Assembly (NCBI GenBank): GCA_012103325.1
Contig: WLWY01000007.1
Location: 1-64,000 of the forward strand
Source of the DNA: Alphaproteobacteria bacterium
GTDB taxonomy: Bacteria > Pseudomonadota > Alphaproteobacteria > UBA8366 > GCA-2717185
DNA length: 64,000 nt
Direction: 5' to 3'
Under the pieces are notes generated by a model, which saw only the letters and a program-made list of their open reading frames with translations, was not told the origin of the DNA and searched no databases. A program made the translations under genes and the position numbers. Positions 9,208 through 16,913 of the stretch are shown piece by piece (the stretch's first letter is position 1; the number at the start of each line of letters is the position of its first letter).

Positions 9208-9348
9208 CTAGATCAGATCAGGGTTTGTTGGAATCGCCTTTGGCGATCCAACAACCGTGTGAATCTGATCTAACTTATTGACAGCGATCGGATTCACAAG
9301 ATCATCCGAACCCATATAATGGGTTCGTCTAAACTTGATCCGATCTAG
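9208..9348. repeat. Composite palindromic intergenic repeat (141 bp)
   Basis: The ends are inverted: CTAGATCAGATCA at 9208-9220 and TGATCCGATCTAG at 9336-9348 (12 of 13 match). Two further hairpins lie inside: TTGTTGGAATCGCC/GGCGATCCAACAA (9226-9253) and CGAACCCAT/ATGGGTTCG near 9307-9326. It looks like a dispersed, structure-forming intergenic element. The right end supplies the stop codon of the small lipoprotein gene on the minus strand. Confidence 0.65.
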
Positions 9349-9488
9349 GAGCCTGGGCTCATATCCTCGATGTATTGGATTTCCCGAAGCAGCTCAGGGT
9401 CGTTCGTGGTGTATTGACAGGCGGTTGTGCCGAGCGCCAATAAAAGAACGAAGAAATGCAGCGCTGTTTGCGGCGAGAGGGTTATCAT
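9345..9488 (-). CDS. Small putative lipoprotein (47 aa)
   Basis: A short frame encoding a signal-like N terminus with a lipobox-type end, LALGTTAC at about residues 17-24, followed by a 23-residue polar tail. The Cys would be lipidated and the protein anchored in a membrane. ATG 9488 has GGGAAG about 6 bases upstream; a longer frame from 9533 lacks a better site. The stop TAG is formed by the CTAG end of the adjacent palindromic repeat, so the native gene may once have been longer. Function unknown; the call rests on the lipobox and ribosome site. Confidence 0.5.
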   Translation of the reverse strand: MITLSPQTALHFFVLLLALGTTACQYTTNDPELLREIQYIEDMSPGS

Positions 9489-9596
9489 TCGATCTTCCCG
9501 TTCAAAGTGTTGCATGGTCGCTGGAGTTAGCACCGTTAGCGCACGATATCCGTGCGCCTCGCGAAAGCTTTACCGAATGATATCGCAACTCATTGA

Positions 9597-10517
9597 ATGC
9601 ACTATTTTAATACCGTCGTGATGACCGAGTCCGGCGGCCATAGACTCGGTTTTTACGCCGTTTTGGCGCTTGTCGTGGGGGCGTCCGCGACGGCGTTGAA
9701 TCCGGTATTCGTGCGGCTGACCGAGCTCGACCCGTCCGCGTCGGCCTTTCATAGGATGGCCTGGGCGCTGCCGCTGATGTGGGGCTGGGTTCTTGTCGAG
9801 CGTCCACGCGATCCGTCGAATACGCCGATGAAGAACGACCGCTGGCTGCTTGCACTGTGCGGTCTGTTCTTCGCCGGTGATTTGCTGGCGCTGCATTGGG
9901 CGATCGAACTGACCGCCGTCGCCAACGCAATCCTGTTTCTGAACGCACAACCGATCTATGTCGCCCTGGGTGCCTGGCTGCTGTTTGGGGAGCGAATTTC
10001 TGCAGGGCTCGCGGCCGGTATTGCCATTGGGATCGCCGGCGCAGCGATGATGGTGGGGACCAGCGCCGGATTCGGCGGGGAACGATTGCTGGGCGACGGG
10101 TTGGGGGTCGTTGCGGGGCTGTGTTACGCGGGCTATATCCTGACGGCGAGTCGCCTGCGCGCGCGTTTTTCCAGTGCAGTCATCAATGCGTGGACCTGCG
10201 CTGTTGCTACACCGGTTCTGCTAATGGCGGCACTTATGGCTGGACGAACGGTAATCCCAGGCACACTGCGTGACTGGATGCTGATGATTGCGCTGGGCGT
10301 AATTTCCCAAGCGGCGGGACAGGGCTTCATCGTTTGGGCTTTGGCCCACCTACCGGCCGGCTTCTCTGCGCTTGCACTCCTGTCCGCGCCGGTTGCTGCC
10401 GCGTTGTTCGCTTGGGTTCTGTTGAATGAGCCGATTTCGACGACTCAGTTGCTTGGGATGTCGCTCGTATTGGCCGGCGTCTATGCGGCGTTCCGAGCAT
10501 CCCGCCGACACTCCTAG
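9597..10517 (+). CDS. EamA/DMT-family transporter
   Basis: A 306-residue membrane protein with ten hydrophobic segments in two five-helix halves, the layout of drug/metabolite transporter (EamA) proteins. The first half ends near GWVLVERPRDPSN and the second contains the FIVWALAHLPAGFSALALLSAPVAA stretch typical of the C-terminal EamA repeat. The substrate cannot be predicted. The start is uncertain: ATG 9597 and ATG 9621 both lack a clear ribosome site, and the shorter form would still keep all helices. It is unlinked to obvious pathway genes. Confidence 0.8.
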   Translation: MHYFNTVVMTESGGHRLGFYAVLALVVGASATALNPVFVRLTELDPSASAFHRMAWALPLMWGWVLVERPRDPSNTPMKNDRWLLALCGLFFAGDLLALHWAIELTAVANAILFLNAQPIYVALGAWLLFGERISAGLAAGIAIGIAGAAMMVGTSAGFGGERLLGDGLGVVAGLCYAGYILTASRLRARFSSAVINAWTCAVATPVLLMAALMAGRTVIPGTLRDWMLMIALGVISQAAGQGFIVWALAHLPAGFSALALLSAPVAAALFAWVLLNEPISTTQLLGMSLVLAGVYAAFRASRRHS

Positions 10518-10661
10518 GCTGCCGCATGGTTGCGATCAAAAGATAATTGCTTTACCTACCGCTCACGCCTAATGGCGCGATTTCATTAACAATTGTTGAT
10601 ATCGCTATCAGCATGTAGGCAGCGTGTTCACGAGGCGGCGATGCGGTCGGGCCGGAGAATT

Positions 10662-11459
10662 ATGGAATATATTGCTACCGCGTTCGGCGTCTACGCGATC
10701 CTGATCGTAGCGCTGTTCTTTATGCAGCGGTCGCTGCTCTACCACCCCAATCAAGCCGTGCCCGATTCAGCGGGTTATCGCGTGCCGGAGATGGCCGCGG
10801 TTCGCGTGCCGACTGAAGATGGGTTTGATCTGTTGGGGTGGTGGCGCGAGCCGCGCGACGAAACCCAGCCGGCGATTGCGTACTTCCACGGAAACAGTGG
10901 TCATATCGGGGACCGGGCAGACAAGGTTCGCGACTATCTCGATGCGGGGTACGGTGTCCTGCTGCTGAGCTACCGGTATAATGCCGGTTCCGGCGGCAAT
11001 CCGAGCGAAGACGGTCTAATTGCCGATGCGCGGGCGGGACTGGCCTTTCTGAAGGGGGCGGGCATCGCGGATGAGAGGATCGTGCTATACGGCGAGTCGC
11101 TCGGTAGCGGGGCGGCTGTCGCCGTGGCGGCGGCACAGACCATTGGCGCGTTAGTGCTTGAAGCGCCGTACAGCAATATGTCAGAGCTTGCCCAATATCA
11201 CTACTGGTACACACCAGCGCGCTGGCTCGTCCGGGACACGCTGGATTCGGCATCGCGCATTAGCAAGGTCACCGCGCCGATCCTCGTTATTCATGGCGAA
11301 CGCGACCGCGTTATTCCGCCGAAGTTCGCCCGTATGTTATTCGATGCGGCACCGGAGCCAAAGGAAGCGCATTTTCTGCCCGAGGGACAGCACAACGATC
11401 TTCTCGATTACGGATTGGCCCGGCTCGTGATCGATTTCCTCGATCGCAGGCTTAAATAA
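10662..11459 (+). CDS. Membrane-anchored alpha/beta hydrolase (ABHD13/YfhR-like)
   Basis: About 265 residues. An N-terminal hydrophobic helix (YAILIVALFFMQRSLLYHP) anchors a serine hydrolase domain. The nucleophile elbow is GESLGSG; the acid is the Asp of HGERDRVIPP and the base is the His of EGQHNDLL. The motif YFHGNSGHIGDR supplies the oxyanion region. This arrangement matches the YfhR/ABHD13-like group, whose substrates are poorly known. Three in-frame ATGs exist (10641 and 10662 being the plausible ones); I use 10662, preceded by GGAG. The stop is one base from the convergent moeA/mobA-like gene. Confidence 0.8.
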   Translation: MEYIATAFGVYAILIVALFFMQRSLLYHPNQAVPDSAGYRVPEMAAVRVPTEDGFDLLGWWREPRDETQPAIAYFHGNSGHIGDRADKVRDYLDAGYGVLLLSYRYNAGSGGNPSEDGLIADARAGLAFLKGAGIADERIVLYGESLGSGAAVAVAAAQTIGALVLEAPYSNMSELAQYHYWYTPARWLVRDTLDSASRISKVTAPILVIHGERDRVIPPKFARMLFDAAPEPKEAHFLPEGQHNDLLDYGLARLVIDFLDRRLK

Positions 11460-11460
11460 T

Positions 11461-13071
11461 TTAAGCCCGTAGTTCTTCCAGTGCCTTGGGTGTGTCGACA
11501 TCGACAAGCACGCTGTCGCCGGTCATTTCGACTTCGCAGGTTAGCTCCTGATAGCCATCGATCAAATGGCGCGCACCTCTGTCTCCGGTAATTTCCAGCA
11601 TCTCGCCGAAAAAGCGCCGGGCCAGCAGGATCGGGTTGCCTTGCTTTCCGTTATAGGTCGGAACGCAGATCGCGCGGCCTTCGAGCGGGTCGAATGCGGC
11701 GATCAGGCGGTCGATCTCGCGCGACGATACGCGCGGCATATCGCCAAGGCAGATCAGCACGCCGTCCACATCCTCCGGCAACGCTTCGAGGCCAGCGGCG
11801 AGGGACGTGCTGAGGCCGTCCGCGTAATGCGGATTGTCCGCGAACCGGATATCCTCGCCATCCAAGGCGGCTCGAACCTTGCCAGCCTCGTGACCGAGAA
11901 CGGTGATGAGGAGCGCAGCCTGGGAAGCTGACACCGCTTCGGCGACCCGTACTACCATCGGCTTGCCGTCCAAATCGATCAGCAGTTTATTGGCGGTTCC
12001 CATGCGCCGCGACTGCCCGGCGGCAAGGATGATGGCGGCAATTTTCGGTGCGCTTGGCACAGATGCCTTGGTCGCTTCGGCGCGGGGCAGGGGGCGAGCA
12101 GGAATTTCTTTGAGCAGGCCGCCAGCGCCCATTGCCATCACATCGTGTCCCGTGATCGGTATGTCGGCGAACAAACGTTGTAGCACCCAATCTGCGCCAT
12201 TTAATTTCGGCGACCGCGCGCATCCTGGTAAGCCCAAGGTCGGCACATCGCCTACATGGCCGAGCAGCAGCAGATTCCCGGGGTCGACAGGCATCCCAAA
12301 ATGGTCGATTGCACCACCGGCTTCGACGATGGCGGCGGGAATGACGTCGCGGCGGTCGGTAATGGCGGATGCGCCGGCGATAAGCACCATCTCGCAGCCG
12401 TCGTTGAGCAGTGTCTCGATCTCGGCGCGGATCGCATCCGATCTGTGCACGCAGCGCCGCTCCGCCTGAACGGTGCCGCCCAACGCTGTAACCCTGTCGC
12501 TCAACACCCTGGTCGTTTTATCGAGCACCGACTCTTTCGTTCCAGGCAGGCTGGACTGGACCAGACCAACGGATCGAGGGCGATAGGGCGCGACGCGGAC
12601 CAAACCGCCGCTTGCCAACTTTTCGCACGCGGCGACGACCGCTTCGGGAGCTGCGAAGGGAATGATTTTAACCGTCGCGACCATCTGGCGCGGTGCGACC
12701 TGCTGGTAGGGCGGGAGAAGGGCAACAGTTGCCGATTCATCGACGAGATTGATCGCATTCAGGCGACCCAAGTCGTAATCGACAATGCCGGCGGTTTTCG
12801 CATAGAGGTTTACGCGGCCGGTGAAGGCGGCGGAAATCTCCAGATTGCCGCCTGCGGCCGCAGTCGCAATCCGCGCCGCTGCGGTGTCTTCATCGACATC
12901 GTCGGGTTCGAGTCGCGCTGCAACCACCGTTTCGACACCCGCGCTGCGTAATAGCGCGATGTCGGTGTCAAGCAGGATGCGGCCTTTCTTCAGCGACGTT
13001 TTGCCGGTGCGGACGCTGTGCGCAAGGATCGCACCGATTGCGTCTTCTAGCGGCGTCTCGCCGAACTTCAT
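11461..13071 (-). CDS. Molybdopterin-binding/MobA-like nucleotidyltransferase fusion protein
   Basis: A 536-residue fusion. Residues 1 to about 330 are a MoeA/CinA-type molybdopterin-binding region. From about 345 the C-terminal part is a MobA/MocA-type NTP-transferase, with the nucleotide loop ILAAGQSRRMGTANKLL. Such fusions are known beside CO-dehydrogenase and xanthine-dehydrogenase genes and are thought to make the cytosine dinucleotide form of the molybdenum cofactor (MocA role). It is the last gene of the minus-strand maturation operon; its ATG overlaps the xdhC-like stop by 4 bases, so it is probably translationally coupled. Acting as cofactor maturase for the CoxL-like enzyme at 23.2 kb is inferred. 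Confidence 0.8.
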   Translation of the reverse strand: MKFGETPLEDAIGAILAHSVRTGKTSLKKGRILLDTDIALLRSAGVETVVAARLEPDDVDEDTAAARIATAAAGGNLEISAAFTGRVNLYAKTAGIVDYDLGRLNAINLVDESATVALLPPYQQVAPRQMVATVKIIPFAAPEAVVAACEKLASGGLVRVAPYRPRSVGLVQSSLPGTKESVLDKTTRVLSDRVTALGGTVQAERRCVHRSDAIRAEIETLLNDGCEMVLIAGASAITDRRDVIPAAIVEAGGAIDHFGMPVDPGNLLLLGHVGDVPTLGLPGCARSPKLNGADWVLQRLFADIPITGHDVMAMGAGGLLKEIPARPLPRAEATKASVPSAPKIAAIILAAGQSRRMGTANKLLIDLDGKPMVVRVAEAVSASQAALLITVLGHEAGKVRAALDGEDIRFADNPHYADGLSTSLAAGLEALPEDVDGVLICLGDMPRVSSREIDRLIAAFDPLEGRAICVPTYNGKQGNPILLARRFFGEMLEITGDRGARHLIDGYQELTCEVEMTGDSVLVDVDTPKALEELRA

Positions 13072-13775
13072 GCTGCGGCTCTCTCCGGCCTGTGCAGCGT
13101 TTCGGTAATCTGTCCGACAATAGAAACGGCGATCTCAGCCGGTGATATCGCCCCGATGTCGAGGCCCACGGGTCCGCGAATGCGCGCAAAATCGGCAGGG
13201 CCGAAGCCGGCTTCGGTCAGCCGTGCGACCCGTTTTCCGGCGGTCTTCTTGCCGCCGAGCGCGCCGATATAGAACGCGTCCGACCGCAGCGCCACGGTCA
13301 AGGCCGGATCGTCCAGCTTGGGGTCGTGGGTCAAGGTTACGATGGCGGTACGGCTGTCCGGCTCCAGCGCTTCCAACGCTTCGTCCGGCCAGCGACGGTC
13401 GATCTCGATATCGGGAAAGCGCTCTGGCGTGGCCCAGGCGCCGCGCGGGTCGACGATCGTCACGGCGTATCCGGCCAGCCGCGCCATCGGCACCAGGGGC
13501 TGTGCGATGTGAACGGCGCCGACGATGACGATCCGCCGCGCGGGATTGAAGACCTGAATGAAAATTCGCTTGTTGTCGATTTCGACGAGCCGTCCGCGGT
13601 CTTCGTTGTGCGCCTTCTCCCCCGCTTCCTTGAGGGCCGTTGTGATTTCTATATCGCCCGACCCTTCGCCATCAATGGTCAGGGTTTCCGCGCCGCGTTC
13701 TACATCGGAAAACAGGAGAACGGATTTTCCGGCGGCGCGCGCTTCGTTAAGAGCCGTAAGGTTTGTGAGCTTCAT
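13068..13775 (-). CDS. XdhC-type C-terminal (Rossmann) protein, CoxF-like
   Basis: A 235-residue protein that corresponds to the C-terminal half of XdhC/CoxF: a Rossmann-type domain starting at RRIVIVGAVHIAQPLVPMA and ending with GLDIGAISPAEIAVSIVGQI, a typical XdhC_C ending. XdhC-like proteins help insert sulfurated molybdenum cofactor into hydroxylases. The frame is open 40 codons upstream, but ATG 13775 begins the recognisable protein and the upstream gene ends only 25 bases away. The XdhC N-terminal domain is encoded separately in the gene just upstream. The stop overlaps the next ATG. Confidence 0.85.
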   Translation of the reverse strand: MKLTNLTALNEARAAGKSVLLFSDVERGAETLTIDGEGSGDIEITTALKEAGEKAHNEDRGRLVEIDNKRIFIQVFNPARRIVIVGAVHIAQPLVPMARLAGYAVTIVDPRGAWATPERFPDIEIDRRWPDEALEALEPDSRTAIVTLTHDPKLDDPALTVALRSDAFYIGALGGKKTAGKRVARLTEAGFGPADFARIRGPVGLDIGAISPAEIAVSIVGQITETLHRPERAAA

Positions 13776-13800
13776 ATTATTTCTCGTACAAAGAATCAGG

Positions 13801-14136
13801 TCAGTCGAGCCGTTCGACGAAGATCGATATTTCGCCGCCGCAAGCGAGTCCGACCTCCCAGGCCATTTCGTCCGTGACGCCGAACTCGAGAACACGGGTA
13901 TTCCCGTCTTCTATCGCGCTCAGCGCTTCTTCGACGACGGCACCTTCGATGCAGCCACCAGACACGGAGCCGATAAACGCGCCGTCGCCTTTGATCGCGA
14001 GGCGGCTGCCGACCTGCCGTGGGGACGAGCCCCAGGTCGAGACGACCGTCGCCAGCGCGACTGCGTCGCCGCCTTCCTTCCACGCTGCCGCGCGTTCCAG
14101 TACATCGTCATGATCGAGCATTTGCGTATCCGTCAT
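13801..14136 (-). CDS. XdhC/CoxI N-terminal domain protein
   Basis: A 111-residue stand-alone XdhC_CoxI domain: VALATVVSTWGSSPRQVGSR near the start and GSVSGGCIEGAVVEEAL in the middle are the family signatures. Together with the following gene it makes up one complete XdhC, here split in two. It probably works in maturation of the molybdenum hydroxylase. ATG 14136 has GGGAGG 5 bases upstream and overlaps the coxE-like stop by 4 bases (ATGA). Confidence 0.85.
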   Translation of the reverse strand: MTDTQMLDHDDVLERAAAWKEGGDAVALATVVSTWGSSPRQVGSRLAIKGDGAFIGSVSGGCIEGAVVEEALSAIEDGNTRVLEFGVTDEMAWEVGLACGGEISIFVERLD

Positions 14137-15362
14137 GCAGCCCTCCCGCGCCAATTGGCCATTTCTGCGCTGTTTCTAGGTCCGGTCCGGTTCAGCGCGT
14201 CGGCCAGTTCCGTCAAGCTATTAAGATTATGGACCGGACGAAAATCATCCACAAAGGGCAAAAGCGCCTTTACCCCTAATGATTTGGGCTCGAACTGGTC
14301 GTAACGCAAGAGCGGGTTGAGCCAGATGAGCCGGCGGCAGGAATTCTGCAGGCGCCGCATTTCGCGCGCAACGCCCTCGCCGGCATCCCGGTCGAGCCCA
14401 TCGGAGATGAACAGGACGACGGCGCCCTGACCGAGTACGCGCCGTGACCAGTATTTATTGAAGTCGTGCAGGCAAGTACCGATTCGGGTGCCGCCGGACC
14501 AGTCGGTCACCGCATCCGCGACCTTTTCCAAGGCAATATCGATATCCTTGTGCCGCAAATATCGCGTCACATTGGTCAGATGTGTGCCGAATAGCAACGT
14601 ATGCACGCGGTCGCGATCGTTGGTGACGGCGTGCATAAAGTGGATCAGCATTCGGGCGTAGCGGTCCATCGAGCCGGAGATATCGCAGAGGATCACCAGT
14701 GGAGGCCGGCGCCGCCGCCGGCTTCGAGTGCGCAGCGGAATGATATCGCCGCCATGGCGTAGCGCGGCGCGCATGGTGGCGCGCATATCGACATTGCCAC
14801 CGGTCGGGTCGGGTCGGAAACGGCGGGTCGGGATATCCAGGATCGGCAAGCGCATATTGTGAATGGCGCGATGCGCGGCGTCGACTTCCGCTGCCGTCAT
14901 CTTTTCGAAATCCTTGTCGCTGAGCGTTTCGGCCCGGCTCCAGGTCATCGCCGCGTCGAGCGTGATTTCCGTTTCCCGCTCTTCGTCCTTGCTCTGTGAT
15001 GCATCGTCGCCTGCCAATGCGGCCGCGACGCGTGGCGACAGCGATTCCTGCGGCGCTTCGGTGTCGTCACCGAACGAAGGCAGAACCAGCGACATCATGC
15101 GTTCGAGGATCTTCGGGTTGCGCCAGAAGACGTGGAAAGCCTGATCGAACAATTCGCGCTGGTCGCGCCGGTTGACGAAAACTGCATGCAGCGTCCAGTA
15201 GAAGTCGCTACGGTTTTCGAGGCCGACCGTTTGCACCGCGCGGATCGCATCCAGCACGCGGCCGGGGCCGACGGGCAGGCCCGCCGCCCGCAGCGCACGG
15301 CCGAAATGCATGATGTTGGCGGCGATCAGTCCACTCTCTACCGAAGTCGTGGTATCGGTCAC
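14133..15362 (-). CDS. coxE: CoxE-like VWA domain protein
   Basis: A 409-residue soluble protein. The C-terminal half is a von Willebrand A domain with an intact MIDAS sequence LCDISGSMDRYAR (DxSxS). The N-terminal part (GRALRAAGLPVGPGRVLDAIRA) is the usual CoxE/YehP beginning. CoxE partners the MoxR ATPase CoxD in post-translational assembly of the Mo/Cu or Mo site of CO-dehydrogenase-type enzymes. The gene overlaps coxD and the XdhC-N gene by 4 bases on either side, pointing to one transcript and coupled translation. Confidence 0.85.
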   Translation of the reverse strand: MTDTTTSVESGLIAANIMHFGRALRAAGLPVGPGRVLDAIRAVQTVGLENRSDFYWTLHAVFVNRRDQRELFDQAFHVFWRNPKILERMMSLVLPSFGDDTEAPQESLSPRVAAALAGDDASQSKDEERETEITLDAAMTWSRAETLSDKDFEKMTAAEVDAAHRAIHNMRLPILDIPTRRFRPDPTGGNVDMRATMRAALRHGGDIIPLRTRSRRRRRPPLVILCDISGSMDRYARMLIHFMHAVTNDRDRVHTLLFGTHLTNVTRYLRHKDIDIALEKVADAVTDWSGGTRIGTCLHDFNKYWSRRVLGQGAVVLFISDGLDRDAGEGVAREMRRLQNSCRRLIWLNPLLRYDQFEPKSLGVKALLPFVDDFRPVHNLNSLTELADALNRTGPRNSAEMANWRGRAA

Positions 15363-16273
15363 TCGGCCGCCCCGGCTAGGTCCGAATTGACTTCGCTCAG
15401 GATCCGACTCGCCTCGCTGCCACGAATCTTGGCGATATCGTCCTGATACTTCAGCAGCGTGCCCAACGTATCGTTGATGCAGTCCGGGTCGAGCGCGAGC
15501 TTATCGAGCTGTGTCAGGGCTTCTGCCCAGTCGATTGTTTCCGCCACGCCGGGCAGCTTAAAAAGGTCAAGTTCCCGGAGTTTCTGCACGAAACCGACGA
15601 TCTGCCGTGACAGATCGGCTGGGGCGTTCGGCGCCTTGACGGCAAGGATTTCGAGCTCTCGCTCCGCATCCGGGTAATCGACCCAGTAGTAGAAGCAGCG
15701 GCGCTTGAGTGCGTCGTGAATTTCGCGCGTACGGTTTGACGTGATGATGACCAGCGGCGGCTCATCGGCGGTGATCGTGCCAATTTCCGGGATCGTGATT
15801 TGGAAATCGGAGAGTATTTCGAGGAGATACGCTTCGAACGGCTCGTCTGTGCGGTCTAGTTCGTCGATCAGCAGGATCGGCGGACCGCCAGGCGCGGGCT
15901 CCAATGCCTGGAGCAGCGGCCGCTCTATCAGGAAGCGCTTGGAAAAGATATCGCCTTCCAGCGCCGTGCGGTCCCGGTCGCCGACGGCTTCGGCCATGCG
16001 GATTTCGACCATCTGCAGCGCGTAGTTCCATTCATAGACGGCCGAAGCGGCGTCGAGCCCTTCATAGCATTGCAAACGCAGCAACTTCCGGCCCAGGGTC
16101 TGCGCCAGGACTTTTGCGATTTCGGTTTTACCAACCCCCGCCTCGCCTTCGAGGAAAAGCGGCCGGTTAAGGCTCAGCGACAAGTAGAGCGCGGTCGCCA
16201 GACTTCTGTCGGCGACGTACTGTCCGTCAGCAAGCAGCGCATGGGTGTCTTCCACGGACTTCGGTATGTCCAT
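15359..16273 (-). CDS. coxD: MoxR-family AAA+ ATPase, CoxD-like
   Basis: A 304-residue AAA+ ATPase with Walker A GEAGVGKTE (about 42-50), Walker B LLIDELDR and the sensor region VIITSNRTREIHDALKRRC. It is typical in length for MoxR proteins. In the well-studied Oligotropha system CoxD reshapes apo-CO dehydrogenase during sulfur and copper insertion. Here it heads the run coxD-coxE-xdhC(N)-xdhC(C)-moeA/mobA. It begins only 37 bases after the ydbL stop, so it may share the ydb transcript. Confidence 0.85.
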   Translation of the reverse strand: MDIPKSVEDTHALLADGQYVADRSLATALYLSLSLNRPLFLEGEAGVGKTEIAKVLAQTLGRKLLRLQCYEGLDAASAVYEWNYALQMVEIRMAEAVGDRDRTALEGDIFSKRFLIERPLLQALEPAPGGPPILLIDELDRTDEPFEAYLLEILSDFQITIPEIGTITADEPPLVIITSNRTREIHDALKRRCFYYWVDYPDAERELEILAVKAPNAPADLSRQIVGFVQKLRELDLFKLPGVAETIDWAEALTQLDKLALDPDCINDTLGTLLKYQDDIAKIRGSEASRILSEVNSDLAGAAE

Positions 16274-16310
16274 ATCCGTTGGCCTTTACGTTATCTGATC
16301 GGTGCGAATG

Positions 16311-16655
16311 CTATTTTCGCTGCCACGCGCCACTACTGTTCTTGTAGTAGGTGCCTGCCGGTGCGCGCTGAATAACCCGTGCGCCCGCGACGGCTTCGAC
16401 CTTTTGCAGCGTGAGCCCGTTTTTCTTTGCAATGTTCTGGTAGGCCGCGCGACGACGCGCGTTGATGTCGTTCACAAGTTTTGTGACGGCGGCACTAGGC
16501 GACTTTACCGGGGCGACGTAGCCGCGGGGCGTCTCGCCGACGAGGCCTTTTTGCAGGGCGTCATCCAGCGCATCCGCCTGCACGGGGGAGGACAACAGCA
16601 GTGCCAGGACAGCAAGCAGCGAGAAGAGGGAGGTTCTGATGGTTCCGGCCAGCAT
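16311..16655 (-). CDS. ydbL: YdbL family (DUF1318) periplasmic protein
   Basis: A 114-residue exported protein: signal peptide to about residue 27 (LLSSPVQADA), then the YdbL core DDALQKGLVGETPRGYV and NARRRAAYQNIAKKNGLT. In E. coli YdbL works with YdbH and YnbE in envelope lipid homeostasis. It begins 2 bases after the ynbE stop, confirming the conserved ydbH-ynbE-ydbL order on this strand. Confidence 0.85.
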   Translation of the reverse strand: MLAGTIRTSLFSLLAVLALLLSSPVQADALDDALQKGLVGETPRGYVAPVKSPSAAVTKLVNDINARRRAAYQNIAKKNGLTLQKVEAVAGARVIQRAPAGTYYKNSSGAWQRK

Positions 16656-16657
16656 GA

Positions 16658-16867
16658 CTAAAACAAATCCTTGTTCTTGAGCAGCAAATCGTCGATGTCC
16701 TTCTCGACCTTGACGCGGATCTCCTGTTCGATCTTGACGTTCAGATTAATCACGATGGGCTTCTCCGGGGCGCGGATCTGCACCTCCGGCGTACATCCTG
16801 CGATCAAGGCCATTGCGGCCATCGCGATGAGGCCGTGCGCCATTCCTGGGTTAGAAGCGAAAGTCAT
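16658..16867 (-). CDS. ynbE: YnbE-like outer-membrane lipoprotein
   Basis: A small lipoprotein with lipobox LIAGC and the family ending INLNVKIEQEIRVKVEKDID...KDLF, closely parallel to E. coli YnbE. In E. coli, YnbE is reported to stack with YdbH to bridge the periplasm to the outer membrane. Start uncertain: ATG 16867 and ATG 16843 are both plausible, and an open frame extends back to 16972 inside ydbH. The signal segment lacks an obvious basic N region with either start. Confidence 0.75.
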   Translation of the reverse strand: MTFASNPGMAHGLIAMAAMALIAGCTPEVQIRAPEKPIVINLNVKIEQEIRVKVEKDIDDLLLKNKDLF

Positions 16868-16913
16868 GAGGGGAATATGACGATTTCGACCTTCAAATGC
16901 CAGAATTTCCGGC

